Shown: positions 15,757 to 23,337 of the stretch, piece by piece | Numbering within the stretch: the stretch's first letter is position 1 | How the letters are laid out: each line of letters begins with the position of its first letter | Source: DASXMR01 sp036495525 | GTDB taxonomy: Bacteria; Actinomycetota; Actinomycetes; Streptosporangiales; Streptosporangiaceae | DNA length: 64,000 bases | NCBI GenBank assembly: GCA_036495525.1 | Contig: DASXMR010000123.1 | Location: 1-64,000 of the forward strand | Direction of reading: 5' to 3' | Made by a program: the position numbers and the translations under genes | Notes under the pieces: model-generated | The model's input: the letters and a program-made list of their open reading frames with translations, nothing else | Database searches by the model: none | Told to the model about the DNA's origin: nothing

Positions 15757-16120
15757 GGTTCCTGTCTCCTTCGCCGAGATGGGTTGCCTAGGGCCGTCGC
15801 AGCGTTACGAGCGCATGCGGCGGCCCGCCCTGCTAACTGGGTTCGTGGCACTTCCCGTGGCACTGGTGCCCCTGAATCCGGGCGCGCCTCGATGCCGCCC
15901 GGCGAATGACTTACGAGGTGAACGCGCAGCTCAGAATGGCTGCGGAGGATTCCGGTCGCTATCCTGTGTGTCCGGATTTCCGAGAGTTCAAGTCCCCCCT
16001 CGGACACCAACCATTTGCCTACCTTGTTCGACTGCGGATCGGCTGTCGCGCGGATGAGAGGGACGGATGGATGGCGGGTCAGACGGATCCCGAGCTTGCG
16101 GTAGCCATCGACCCTCGGTC
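15757..16120. other. Right-end intergenic with attR
   Basis: This 364-bp stretch holds the promoter of the transfer operon (reverse), the right attachment site and about 110 bp of host flank up to the first chromosomal gene. I see no coding frame with reasonable composition and no tRNA-like fold beyond the duplicated 3' end. Confidence 0.6.
15986..16010 (+). other. attR, 25-bp copy of tRNA-Leu 3' end
   Basis: The 25 bases are identical to 119-143. The sequence just before it does not continue the tRNA T-stem, so this is a partial tRNA copy and not a second gene. It marks the right boundary of the element. Confidence 0.93.
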
Positions 16121-16378
16121 ATGACACCGGCAGAGCTCTGTGACGCTGCTCGGAGCTGGTGGCGGCGCGACGGTGATAGAGCCAAGCGCGAGCGCAACGC
16201 GCTCGCCGTCGGCGACGGTGACGGTGTCCAGGCCAGAGAGATAACCGGCTGGCGCTACGCCCCGGCGATCGGCCGGTGGGCATTCGCGGGCAATACCCTC
16301 GGCTCGGGCGACCCGATCCATGAGAAGTGGGTCGGCCGCCGCACAACCGTTCAAGATGGCGCCGTCGACGGCGGGTAG
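16121..16378 (+). CDS. Small conserved hypothetical protein
   Basis: The 85-residue protein starts at ATG 16121. It has a pattern I have seen in small proteins of many bacteria: an N-terminal WWRRDGDRAK-like helix, a strand (NALAVGDGDG), then ITGWR and a terminal GRWAFAGN followed by KWVGRR. The function of the family is not known to me. It is the first gene of the host flank right of attR. Reverse-strand frames over the same DNA have poorer composition. Confidence 0.5.
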   Translation: MTPAELCDAARSWWRRDGDRAKRERNALAVGDGDGVQAREITGWRYAPAIGRWAFAGNTLGSGDPIHEKWVGRRTTVQDGAVDGG

Positions 16379-16417
16379 CGTTTCCGGGTGAACGGGATCG
16401 TGTCAGAAGGAGCAGGT

Positions 16418-17110
16418 GTGCTGGAGAACTTCGCTGATCTGTCCTCGCCGCTGATTGCCGATGCCTGCATTCGCTGCGGTGTGCCGCTGCGCGCTGCGCC
16501 TGCCGGCATCGCAGCAGTCGTTGCAGGCCGCCAGATCGCGGGACGCGCATTGCCAGCGCGCCACTACGGCAGTGTTGATGTGTTCCTGGAGGCGCTCAGC
16601 CGCGCCGGGCAGGGGGATGTGCTGGTCGTCGACAATGGCGGACGGACGGACGAGGCGTGCGTCGGCGACCTGGTGGTATTGGAGGCTCTAGCGGCGGGTG
16701 TGAGCGGCCTGGTCGTGTGGGGGCTGCACCGCGATACGCCGGAATTGGCGGAGATCGGCCTTCCGGTGTTCAGCTACGGCAGCTGCCCGGCCGGGCCGGT
16801 GCGCCTGGACCAGCGGGAGCCCACCGCGCTGGCCAGCGCTCGGTTCGGGTCGTGCATTGTCACCGCGGCCGACATCGTGTTTGGCGACGCCGACGGGGTG
16901 TTGTTCGTCGCTTCAGATAAGGCCGCGGAAGTGCTGGCGGCGGCGGGTGAGATCAGGCAGACCGAGCGGGAACAGGCCCGCAAAATCCGGGCAGGTGAGA
17001 CCCTGCGCCGGCAGACAAGCTTCGAGGAGTACCTGGCGCAGCGGGCAGCCGAGCCGTCCTACACCTTCCGGCGCCATCTTCGGCGGATCGGTGGAGCCAT
17101 GGAGGAGTAG
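16418..17110 (+). CDS. RraA-like / HMG-aldolase family protein
   Basis: The 230-residue protein has the RraA/4-hydroxy-4-methyl-2-oxoglutarate aldolase fold. Visible features are SSPLIADAC near the start, GRALPAR, then GDVLVVDNGGRTDEACVGDL, then GLVVWGLHRDTPELAEIGLP, where the Arg-Asp pair (about 115-116) and the preceding glycines form the metal and pyruvate site, and finally VFGDADGVLFV. In this family the enzyme cleaves hydroxy-oxoacids from aromatic catabolism, or binds RNase E as RraA. GTG 16418 was chosen because AAGGAG lies 6-10 nt upstream. An MFS transporter follows on the same strand and could bring in the substrate. Confidence 0.82.
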   Translation: MLENFADLSSPLIADACIRCGVPLRAAPAGIAAVVAGRQIAGRALPARHYGSVDVFLEALSRAGQGDVLVVDNGGRTDEACVGDLVVLEALAAGVSGLVVWGLHRDTPELAEIGLPVFSYGSCPAGPVRLDQREPTALASARFGSCIVTAADIVFGDADGVLFVASDKAAEVLAAAGEIRQTEREQARKIRAGETLRRQTSFEEYLAQRAAEPSYTFRRHLRRIGGAMEE

Positions 17111-17358
17111 GCGCAGTACCTGCCCATCCCTAAGCTCCCAGGTCAACCGGGGCCTAGCCAGCCAGGCTGACCATGCAGTTCCACCAGCAGGTGCATGTGC
17201 AGAAACGAGACCGTTCGGGCGGTCAGTGCGACGATCGATCACGCTAGCTTGCCGCCAGGCACCCCGCACCGTCGCGCTATCCGGCCAGCAGCATGGTTCC
17301 GCTAGGCCGTCCAGATTCGCGCGGACGTGGACGATATCGTGCGGAATGTGTTGCTGCC

Positions 17359-18579
17359 GTGAGCGAGGAGTTCCGCCTCCGTTCGATCGCAGTAGCCGCC
17401 TACGGTCCAGCGACCCTGTTCGGTCTCGCTGAGGGGGCCATGCTGCCGGTCATCACGCTGAGCGCGATTGACCGTGGGGCGAGCACCTCGATCGCGGCCC
17501 TGATCGGCGCGCTGCTCGGCATGGGCTCGATCGTGACGAACATTCCCTCGGGGATCCTGACCACCCGGATCGGCGAGCGGAAGTCGATGCTCGCGGCCGC
17601 GGTCGCCACCGCCGCGGGGCTAGTCCTGTGCGTGGTCAACCTCGGCCACGGCCCCGCCTCGCTGCTGGTGTACGGCTTCGGGATCCTGCTGATCGGCGCG
17701 GCCAGCTCTGTCTACAGCCTGGCCCGGCAGTCCTACCTGACGGAGATGGTGCCGCCGTTCATGCGTGCCCGGGCACTGTCGACCCTTGGCGGCACGCTGC
17801 GCGTCGGGATGTTCCTTGGCCCCTTCCTCGCCGCTGGCGCGGTGGAGATATGGGGGCTGGCGGGCGCCTACTACGTCAGCCTCGTCGCGATCGCTGCCGC
17901 CGCCGTGATCGTCTTCCGGATTCGTGACCTCGAGACGAGCCGCGAGCACAAGGCGGCTTCTGCGCGGGTGACCTCGTGGGGCATCCTGACGCGGTACTGG
18001 CGCACCTTCGTCACCCTTGGTTCTGGCGTCCTGCTGCTGTCGGCCATCCGTCAGACCAGGCAGGTAGTCATCCCGCTGTGGGCCGCGCATATCGGGCTGT
18101 CTCCCACGGCGAACTCCATCATCTACGGTGTCGCCGGCGCGATTGATGTGCTGACCTTCTACCCCGCGGGCAAGGTCATGGATGTCTACGGCCGCCGGTG
18201 GGTCGCCGTGCCATGCGTGATCATTCTGGGAATCTCCTTTGTCCTCATCCCGCTCACCCACGGTCCCCTCACCCTGGCGTTCATTGCGATGATCATGGGC
18301 TTTGGCAACGGCATCGGCTCAGGCATCGTCATGACGCTGGCCGCTGACATTTCTCCGGCGATCGGACGTCCCACATTTCTGGGACTCTGGCGCGAGCTGG
18401 GCGATGCCGGATCGGCATTGGCCCGGTCATCCTGTCTGGCATTACGGCCGTCGCCGGGCTGGCTACCGGGATCATCGCCAGCGGCTTTGTCGGATTCGCG
18501 GCTGCGGCTGCCCTGTGGGCGTGGATCCCGCGTCGCGCCAGTCTCCGGGGTCAGTCCGCGGCCGCGGAGGTTAGCGTGA
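17359..18579 (+). CDS. MFS transporter, frameshifted near the 3' end
   Basis: The 406-residue product is a 12-helix major facilitator (ATLFGLAEGAMLPVITLSAI, then GSIVTNIPSGILTTRIGERKS between helices 2 and 3, and FYPAGKVMDVYGRRWVAVP between 8 and 9). After about residue 351 (LWRELGDAG) the frame degenerates. In the -1 frame from 18414 the hydrophobic continuation GIGPVILSGITAVAGLATG is intact and runs to a stop at 18618-18620. One missing base in TCGGC (18412-18416) explains this. The protein as read lacks its last helices. GTG 17359 is the chosen start. An ATG at 17293 would add 22 polar residues. Confidence 0.75.
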   Translation: MSEEFRLRSIAVAAYGPATLFGLAEGAMLPVITLSAIDRGASTSIAALIGALLGMGSIVTNIPSGILTTRIGERKSMLAAAVATAAGLVLCVVNLGHGPASLLVYGFGILLIGAASSVYSLARQSYLTEMVPPFMRARALSTLGGTLRVGMFLGPFLAAGAVEIWGLAGAYYVSLVAIAAAAVIVFRIRDLETSREHKAASARVTSWGILTRYWRTFVTLGSGVLLLSAIRQTRQVVIPLWAAHIGLSPTANSIIYGVAGAIDVLTFYPAGKVMDVYGRRWVAVPCVIILGISFVLIPLTHGPLTLAFIAMIMGFGNGIGSGIVMTLAADISPAIGRPTFLGLWRELGDAGSALARSSCLALRPSPGWLPGSSPAALSDSRLRLPCGRGSRVAPVSGVSPRPRRLA

Positions 18580-18616
18580 CACACAGAGAGCCGCTCATCG
18601 CCGACCCTGAAGGCCG

Positions 18617-19507
18617 CTAGCCGGTCCAGGAGACGCGTCTGTGCAGCAGCCAGATCGTGAGCCCGAGCGCGGCGGTGGTGAGGGCGACGAAGATCCCGGC
18701 CTCGATGAACTGGAAGGGCCAGAACCGGTCTGCTGGCTGGTAGTTGACGCCGTGCTGCACGCCCAGCACCCAGTCGCCGATACGGCCGGTGAGCTGCGGC
18801 ACGCTAGTGATGCCATAGCCGCATACATTCGGCGGCGGGCAGCTCACCGGGCGCATTGTCAGCGGGGTCATGAAGTGCGGGCGGAACACGAATTCGACGC
18901 TAAGGCGAATGGCCAGCCACGGGATGAACGCGGCGACCATGGCTGGAATGCTGCGGCGCAGCAGCAGCCCGGCCAGCACGGCGAACCGAATGCGCACAGG
19001 ATGTAGGCGGTGAGGACCAGGCCCTCGTAGTCGTAGGCGTTCGGCTGGAGGTGCCCGGTGAGCCGGTCCATCGGCGCGCGGTACCACATGATCACCGCGG
19101 TCATGGCGGCGCCGACGACGATGAGCCCGCAGGTGACCAGCGCCAGTTTGACGGCGAGCCACCGGGACCGGGGAACGGTCTGGCTCCAGGCCAGCCGCCA
19201 GGTGCCGTATTCGAGTTCCCGGGCGACGAGCGGGCCGCCGACGAGAACCCCGATCAGCCCGGGGGAGGATCAGGCACACGGACCAGAATGCGATGTTGAC
19301 CGCCGAGCTGAACTCGCCCATGAACGCGCGCGCCTCGGCCGCGCAGCCGGTTCCCTGGCTGCGGGCCAGGCACGCGGCGAGGTCATCGTTGCTGAAGGCC
19401 GAGCGCATCGACGTGCTTTCCACGATCGCGTATACCGCGAGGGCGGCGAGCAGGGCCAGGCAGGCTATGGCCTGGCCGCGGTGCTGCCGCCAGCTGACCC
19501 AGATCAT
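18617..19507 (-). pseudogene. ABC-2 type permease with two frameshifts
   Basis: The N-terminus (MIWVSWRQHRGQAIACLALL) and C-terminus (VALTTAALGLTIWLLHRRV) are those of an ABC-2-like permease. Between about 19265 and 18990 the frame yields an Arg/Pro-rich string. The other frame there encodes the proper protein (GLIGVLVGGPLVARELEYGT, LAWSQTVPRSRWLAVKLAL, AMTAVIMWYRAP). An extra C in the C-run at 19261-19265 (reverse strand) and a compensating indel near 18990 would restore a full-length protein. This is either a decayed gene or a base-calling problem. It follows the ATPase gene with a 4-bp overlap. Confidence 0.8.
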
Positions 19508-20466
19508 CGGGTAACCGCCTTCGTGCTCGGCCGGGGCCGCGCCGCAGCCGGGGCAGGATCGTCCTGGGTCGTTGCGGTGGCCGGGCGCTGCAGGTAGGCC
19601 ATGACGAGCTGCTCGAAGCTCACCGGCTCCGCCTGCCAGCTGGCGTGCCCCTGCAGCGCCAGCCGGAGCGGGTCGGTGCGGACCAGCACGGCGGAGTGCC
19701 GGTCGCTGTCAGTGCGCTGAATGACCGGCCCGGGCAGCTCGGCGTCCTGGGTCGCGCGCGGGACGGTCAGCAGCCGGTGCGCAGCGATCAGGTCGTCGGC
19801 CGACCCGGCCAGTTGCACGCGGCCGTGGGCCAGCACGATCAGCCAGTCGCAGAACCGCTCCAGTTCCGAGACCACATGCGAGGAGATGAGGCAGGTCAGG
19901 TTGGCGTCGGCGGCTGTAGCCATCACGTCCCGCATGAACTCAAGCCGGGCGACCGGGTCGAGGCTGGCGAGGGGCTCGTCGAGCAAGAGCAGCGGCGCTC
20001 GCTTGGCCAGCGCCATGGTGAGTGAGACCTGGGCCTGCTGCCCGCCGGACAGGCTCTTGACTTTACGTTTCACCGGGATGCCCAGGACCTCAGCCCGTGC
20101 CGCCGCCAGTTCCTGATCCCAGCCGGGGTTCATCGCCCGGCCCAGGCGGAACAGGTCCGCGACGGTGAAGTCGCGGTACAGCGGGTGGTCCTGGGCGACG
20201 TAGCCGACCAGGGCCAGTAGCTGCGCCGGGCCGGCCCGCTGGGTCTCGCCGAAGACCGATACCTGGCCCTCCGTGGGCTCCAGCAGCCCGCTGATCATTT
20301 CCAGCAGGGTTGTCTTGCCGGCGCCGTTCGGGCCGACCAGGGCGGCCACCGCGCCGGCCGGCAATTCGAGCGTGCAGTCCCGTAGCGCCCACGCCCGGCC
20401 GTAGCGCCGGCCGAGCCGGTCGGTCCGCAGCGCCGGGACGCCGCCGTCGGCGTCATCCTGGGTCAT
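19504..20466 (-). CDS. ABC transporter ATP-binding protein
   Basis: The 320-residue protein carries Walker A (GPNGAGKTTLL), the signature LSGGQQAQVSL, Walker B with the switch Glu (LLLLDEPLASLDP) and the switch His (SSHVVSELE). It pairs with the permease encoded downstream. The unit GntR-ATPase-permease resembles the YtrABCDEF and BcrAB-type systems used for antibiotic or lipid export. About 100 C-terminal residues after the ATPase core may contact the permease. It overlaps the regulator by 4 bp and the permease by 4 bp. Confidence 0.9.
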   Translation of the reverse strand: MTQDDADGGVPALRTDRLGRRYGRAWALRDCTLELPAGAVAALVGPNGAGKTTLLEMISGLLEPTEGQVSVFGETQRAGPAQLLALVGYVAQDHPLYRDFTVADLFRLGRAMNPGWDQELAAARAEVLGIPVKRKVKSLSGGQQAQVSLTMALAKRAPLLLLDEPLASLDPVARLEFMRDVMATAADANLTCLISSHVVSELERFCDWLIVLAHGRVQLAGSADDLIAAHRLLTVPRATQDAELPGPVIQRTDSDRHSAVLVRTDPLRLALQGHASWQAEPVSFEQLVMAYLQRPATATTQDDPAPAAARPRPSTKAVTR

Positions 20467-20861
20467 CTGACCTTCTCCCTTTCTCTCTTCAGGTCGCGGC
20501 GGGCCACGGCGATCAGAGCGGTCACCGCCTCGTCATCGAGCCCGGCCTCACCGGCGTCCCGCAGCCACGCCTCCAGAGAGCCGCGCAGGTCCTGGTTCAC
20601 CTCCGGCGGTACCGGAGTGGCAGTGGCTGTGACGAACGTTCCCTGGCCTGGCCGACCGCCGGCCAGGCCCTCGTGCTCGAGCTGCCGGTAGGCCTTGACG
20701 ACCGTGTTCGGATTGATCACCAGGTCGGCGGCGACGTCCTTGACCGTCGGCAGGCGGTCGCCCTCCCGGAGGTAGCCCAGCAGCAGCGACTGCCGCACCT
20801 GGTGGACCAGCTGCAGGTAGGGCGGCACTCCAGAGGAACCGTCGAGCCGGAAGCGGAACAT
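20463..20861 (-). CDS. GntR-family regulator (YtrA subfamily)
   Basis: The 132-residue protein has the GntR winged helix (PPYLQLVHQVRQSLLLGYL, LPTVKDVAADLVINPNTVVK, AYRQLEHEGL, GQGTFV) and only a short helical C-terminal tail, the hallmark of the YtrA group. It leads the operon with the ABC ATPase and permease and likely represses it until an envelope-active compound appears. The AT-rich DNA just upstream (20875-20912) is the probable promoter-operator. Confidence 0.9.
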   Translation of the reverse strand: MFRFRLDGSSGVPPYLQLVHQVRQSLLLGYLREGDRLPTVKDVAADLVINPNTVVKAYRQLEHEGLAGGRPGQGTFVTATATPVPPEVNQDLRGSLEAWLRDAGEAGLDDEAVTALIAVARRDLKREREKVR

Positions 20862-20869
20862 CAGCCTCT

Positions 20870-20912
20870 TTCCATCATGACATTATTCTATGATGATGGT
20901 GTAATAGTAAAA
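20870..20912 (-). promoter_or_regulatory. AT-rich promoter/operator of the GntR-ABC operon
   Basis: On the reverse strand this 43-bp AT-rich patch contains a TAGAAT -10-like hexamer about 20 bp before the GntR start codon, and repeated ATGATG/CATCAT elements on either side. Its low GC contrasts sharply with surrounding DNA. YtrA-type regulators normally bind over their own promoter. Confidence 0.5.
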
Positions 20913-21088
20913 GCATCAGGCAGCCGTGGCAAGCAGTGCACCGTGACTTCCTGGACTTCGCCCGCGTCGGCGCGGTGATGTCAGCGTCGCGGGCAGGTCG
21001 CAGGCACAGGAGTACATCGGCAGTTCATCCGCGGCGGGCGATGCGGCCGGATCGGCAGTGGGCTCTGCTGGGCCGATGCCTGTGACCG

Positions 21089-21270
21089 ATGGCCGCGGAG
21101 GACTGGATGGCGGCGGCACCTGACCGCGACGCGGGCCCCGATCGGCGCCTCGGGGTGGCGCGCCGCTACCTGGTCGATTTCGAAGAGGACACGCCAGGGA
21201 ACGGCCGCTGTGGATTCGGCTGATCATCGAGTTCGTCGGCACCTTCGTGCTAGTAGCACGGCCGCAACGC
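21089..21270 (+). pseudogene. Aquaporin/MIP N-terminal remnant
   Basis: One frame from ATG 21089 reads to RRYLVDFEEDTPGNGR and stops at 21221-21223. A shifted frame from 21208 continues with LWIRLIIEFVGTFVLV, the typical first helix of aquaporin-family channels, and then loses similarity. A cytoplasmic N-terminus followed by this helix fits a MIP protein truncated after helix 1. The rest of 20913-21322 shows nothing else. Confidence 0.4.
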
Positions 21271-21322
21271 TTCACCCGTGGAGACCATCGTCTGTGCCGT
21301 GTTCGGGCTGTGAACCAGTCAC

Positions 21323-22705
21323 ATGGAGCTGAGAATGACTGACACCAACGCCGAAGCTGCCGGGCCGGTGCTGACGCGATCGCAAGCCCCGGCAGCGTTT
21401 CACGTGATGGCCAAGCCGACCGGCGCGGTCTGCAACCTGGATTGTGAGTACTGCTTCTTCCTGTCCAAGGAGATGCTCTACCCGGGCAGCCGGTTCCGGA
21501 TGGCGGCGGACCTCCACGAGACCTACATCCGCCAGCTGCTGGAGGGCCACCGCCGCGGCAGTGAGGTCGTGATCGCGTGGCAAGGCGGCGAGCCGACCAT
21601 GATGGGCCTGGACTTTTTCCGCCGGTCGATCGACCTGCAGCGGGAGTACGCTCGCCCCGGCCAGCGGATCCTGAACACGATCCAGACCAACGGCACGCTG
21701 CTCACCGATGAGTGGGGCGAGTTCCTCAAAGCCCACGACTTCCTCGTCGGGATCTCCATCGACGGGCCGCGCGACCTGCACGACGCATACCGGGTCGACA
21801 AGGGCGGGAAGCCCACCTACGACCGGGTGATGCGCGGCCTTGACGTGCTCAAGCGGCACGGCGTGGACTGGAACGTCCTCACCACGATGCACGCCGCCAA
21901 CGGCGACCACGGCAGGGCCGTGTACACGTTCCTGCGCGACGAGCTGGGCGCGACCTTCATGCAGTTCATCCCCATCATCGAGCGCGCCACCGAGCAGACC
22001 CTTCCGATCGCTGAGGCCGGGTGGGGGCACGGAGTGGCCGGGCGGCCGCTGTACACCCAGCGGGGCGGGCTCGTCACCCGCCGCTCGATCGGCCCCGTCC
22101 AGTACGGCCGGTTCCTGATCGACGTGTTCGAGGAGTGGGTCCGCCGCGACATCGGCACGGTGTACGTGCAGATGTTCGACACAACCCTGGCCAATGTTCA
22201 CGGCGCGCCGGGCGGGATGTGCGTGCACGCCGAAACCTGCGGCACCCAGCTGGCCCTCGAGCACACCGGCGACCTGTACTCCTGCGACCACTACGTCGAA
22301 CCCGGCTACCTGCTCGGCAACGTCCGCGACAAGCACATGCTCGACCTCATCGTCCTGCCCCAGCAGCGCAAGTTCGGGCAGGACAAGCGGGATACCCTCA
22401 CCGGCTACTGCCGTCGCTGCGACGTGCTGGACACGTGCAACGGCGGGTGCCCCAAAGACCGCTTCACGTCCGCCCCCGACGGCGAAGGCGGCTTGCACTA
22501 CCTCTGCCCTGGCTACCAGGCGTTCTTCCGGCACGTCCGCGAGCCCATGCAGACGATGTCCGCTTTGCTGCTCTCGGGCCGGGCGCCGGCCGACCTCATG
22601 GCCTCCTACGCAGCTGCGGACTCCCGGCGCGGCCGGAACGACCCCTGCCCGTGCGGAGGCGGGCGGAAGTGGAAGCAATGCCACATGACAGCCCAGCGGA
22701 CGTGA
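21323..22705 (+). CDS. Anaerobic sulfatase-maturing radical SAM enzyme with SEC-C tail
   Basis: The 460-residue protein oxidises a Cys or Ser in sulfatases to formylglycine, using a radical SAM cluster (Cys37, Cys41, Cys44 in CNLDCEYC) and SPASM auxiliary clusters (CGTQLALEHTGDLYSCDHY; CRRCDVLDTCNGGCPKDR). The GGEPTMMG motif (about 89-96) binds SAM. The last 20 residues form a SEC-C zinc motif (DPCPCGGGRKWKQCH), an addition to the usual roughly 400-residue enzyme and known from SecA. ATG 21323 is the chosen start. No sulfatase gene is in the window, so the substrate must be encoded elsewhere. Confidence 0.9.
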   Translation: MELRMTDTNAEAAGPVLTRSQAPAAFHVMAKPTGAVCNLDCEYCFFLSKEMLYPGSRFRMAADLHETYIRQLLEGHRRGSEVVIAWQGGEPTMMGLDFFRRSIDLQREYARPGQRILNTIQTNGTLLTDEWGEFLKAHDFLVGISIDGPRDLHDAYRVDKGGKPTYDRVMRGLDVLKRHGVDWNVLTTMHAANGDHGRAVYTFLRDELGATFMQFIPIIERATEQTLPIAEAGWGHGVAGRPLYTQRGGLVTRRSIGPVQYGRFLIDVFEEWVRRDIGTVYVQMFDTTLANVHGAPGGMCVHAETCGTQLALEHTGDLYSCDHYVEPGYLLGNVRDKHMLDLIVLPQQRKFGQDKRDTLTGYCRRCDVLDTCNGGCPKDRFTSAPDGEGGLHYLCPGYQAFFRHVREPMQTMSALLLSGRAPADLMASYAAADSRRGRNDPCPCGGGRKWKQCHMTAQRT

Positions 22706-22789
22706 ACCTAGCCATGCAGTTGCCGGCATCATTCCGTGTCCGCCAGTAGCTCGGGGAACCCGGACCTCCGTCTGGGCGGCACAGGAGCA

Positions 22790-22812
22790 TGGCTATAGGA
22801 TTTGCTATAGTC
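22790..22812. promoter_or_regulatory. Candidate operator of the first higBA-like locus
   Basis: Two CTATAG hexamers (22793-22798 and 22805-22810) separated by 6 bp form an imperfect dyad directly before the toxin remnant start at 22818. Antitoxins of this type autoregulate by binding such dyads. The TATAG sequences also resemble a -10 region. Confidence 0.45.
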
Positions 22813-22817
22813 ATGGT

Positions 22818-22984
22818 ATGCGGGAATGGGACATTTACCAGACCGACGAGGTCGGTCGCCTGGCTCAGCGATGGCCGGGAACAAGGAAGGCAAGTGGAAC
22901 CGCTGGTACGCCGACGCAATCCCGAGGGCCGAACAGCTCTACGAGGTGTACCTGACGGAGCGGGCGGAAGAGGAGACGAGCTGA
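22818..22984 (+). pseudogene. HigB/RelE-type toxin remnant with internal deletion
   Basis: The start (MREWDIYQTDEV, from ATG 22818) matches the N-terminus of HigB-like toxins. From 22871, in another frame, the sequence resumes with the C-terminal part (GKWNRWYADAIPRAEQLYEV, ending TERAEEETS). About half of a normal 110-120-residue toxin, including the central catalytic strands, is missing. The remnant overlaps the intact antitoxin gene start (ATGA), preserving the operon junction. Loss of function is clear. The deletion mechanism is not visible. Confidence 0.78.
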
Positions 22985-23307
22985 TGAGCGGATACACCAA
23001 GTGGGACCGCGAGGCCTACATCGAACGCGTCGGCGGTCTGCAAGAGGCTGAGCGGCGCCGCAAGGAGCTCATGGCCCGCCAGACCGGCTACCGGCTCGCC
23101 GAGGAACGCAAGCGCCAAGGCCTCACCCAGGCCCAGCTCGCCGATGCCATGGGGGTGACCCCCGGCCGGGTCTCCCAGATCGAACGTGGCGAACTAGCCA
23201 CCATCGAAGCCGTCGCACGCTACGTCGAAGCTCTCGGCGGACGGCTCGATCTCATCGCAAGCTTCGCCGACCACACCCTCACCGTCACCACCACCGAAGC
23301 CGCCTGA
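22984..23307 (+). CDS. HigA-like XRE antitoxin, orphaned
   Basis: The 107-residue protein has an N-terminal helix region (YTKWDREAYIERVGGLQEAE) and an XRE helix-turn-helix (RKRQGLTQAQLADAMGVTPG, VSQIERGE). The ending (LDLIASFADHTLTV) is seen in HigA antitoxins encoded after HigB. It would bind and neutralise HigB and repress the operon. Its toxin partner is a remnant, so it may now serve only as a repressor or as a cross-neutralising antitoxin. It shares the layout of the locus at 55.5-56.1 kb. Confidence 0.85.
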   Translation: MSGYTKWDREAYIERVGGLQEAERRRKELMARQTGYRLAEERKRQGLTQAQLADAMGVTPGRVSQIERGELATIEAVARYVEALGGRLDLIASFADHTLTVTTTEAA

Positions 23308-23337
23308 GCACCAGGCGGCTGCCGTCGTCGAACAAGA

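Larger units (their letters stand above)
119..16010. mobile_element. AICE-like integrated element at tRNA-Leu
   Basis: A perfect 25-bp direct repeat of the tRNA-Leu 3' end bounds the segment at 119-143 and 15986-16010. Inside lie a tyrosine integrase beside the tRNA, Xis-like proteins, a replication ATPase, a ParB-like protein, an FtsK/SpoIIIE translocase and a spread-type membrane protein. These are the standard modules of actinomycete integrative and conjugative elements, which move double-stranded DNA by a single FtsK-like protein. There are no type IV secretion genes and no phage capsid or terminase genes. The unusual part is a run of phage-like genes between 6.5 and 11.4 kb. That the element is mobile today is inference. 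Confidence 0.9.

Noticed and set aside
15971..16010. Second tRNA-Leu at the right end
   Set aside because: Only the 3' part of a tRNA is present. There is no D or anticodon arm upstream, so it is an att site.
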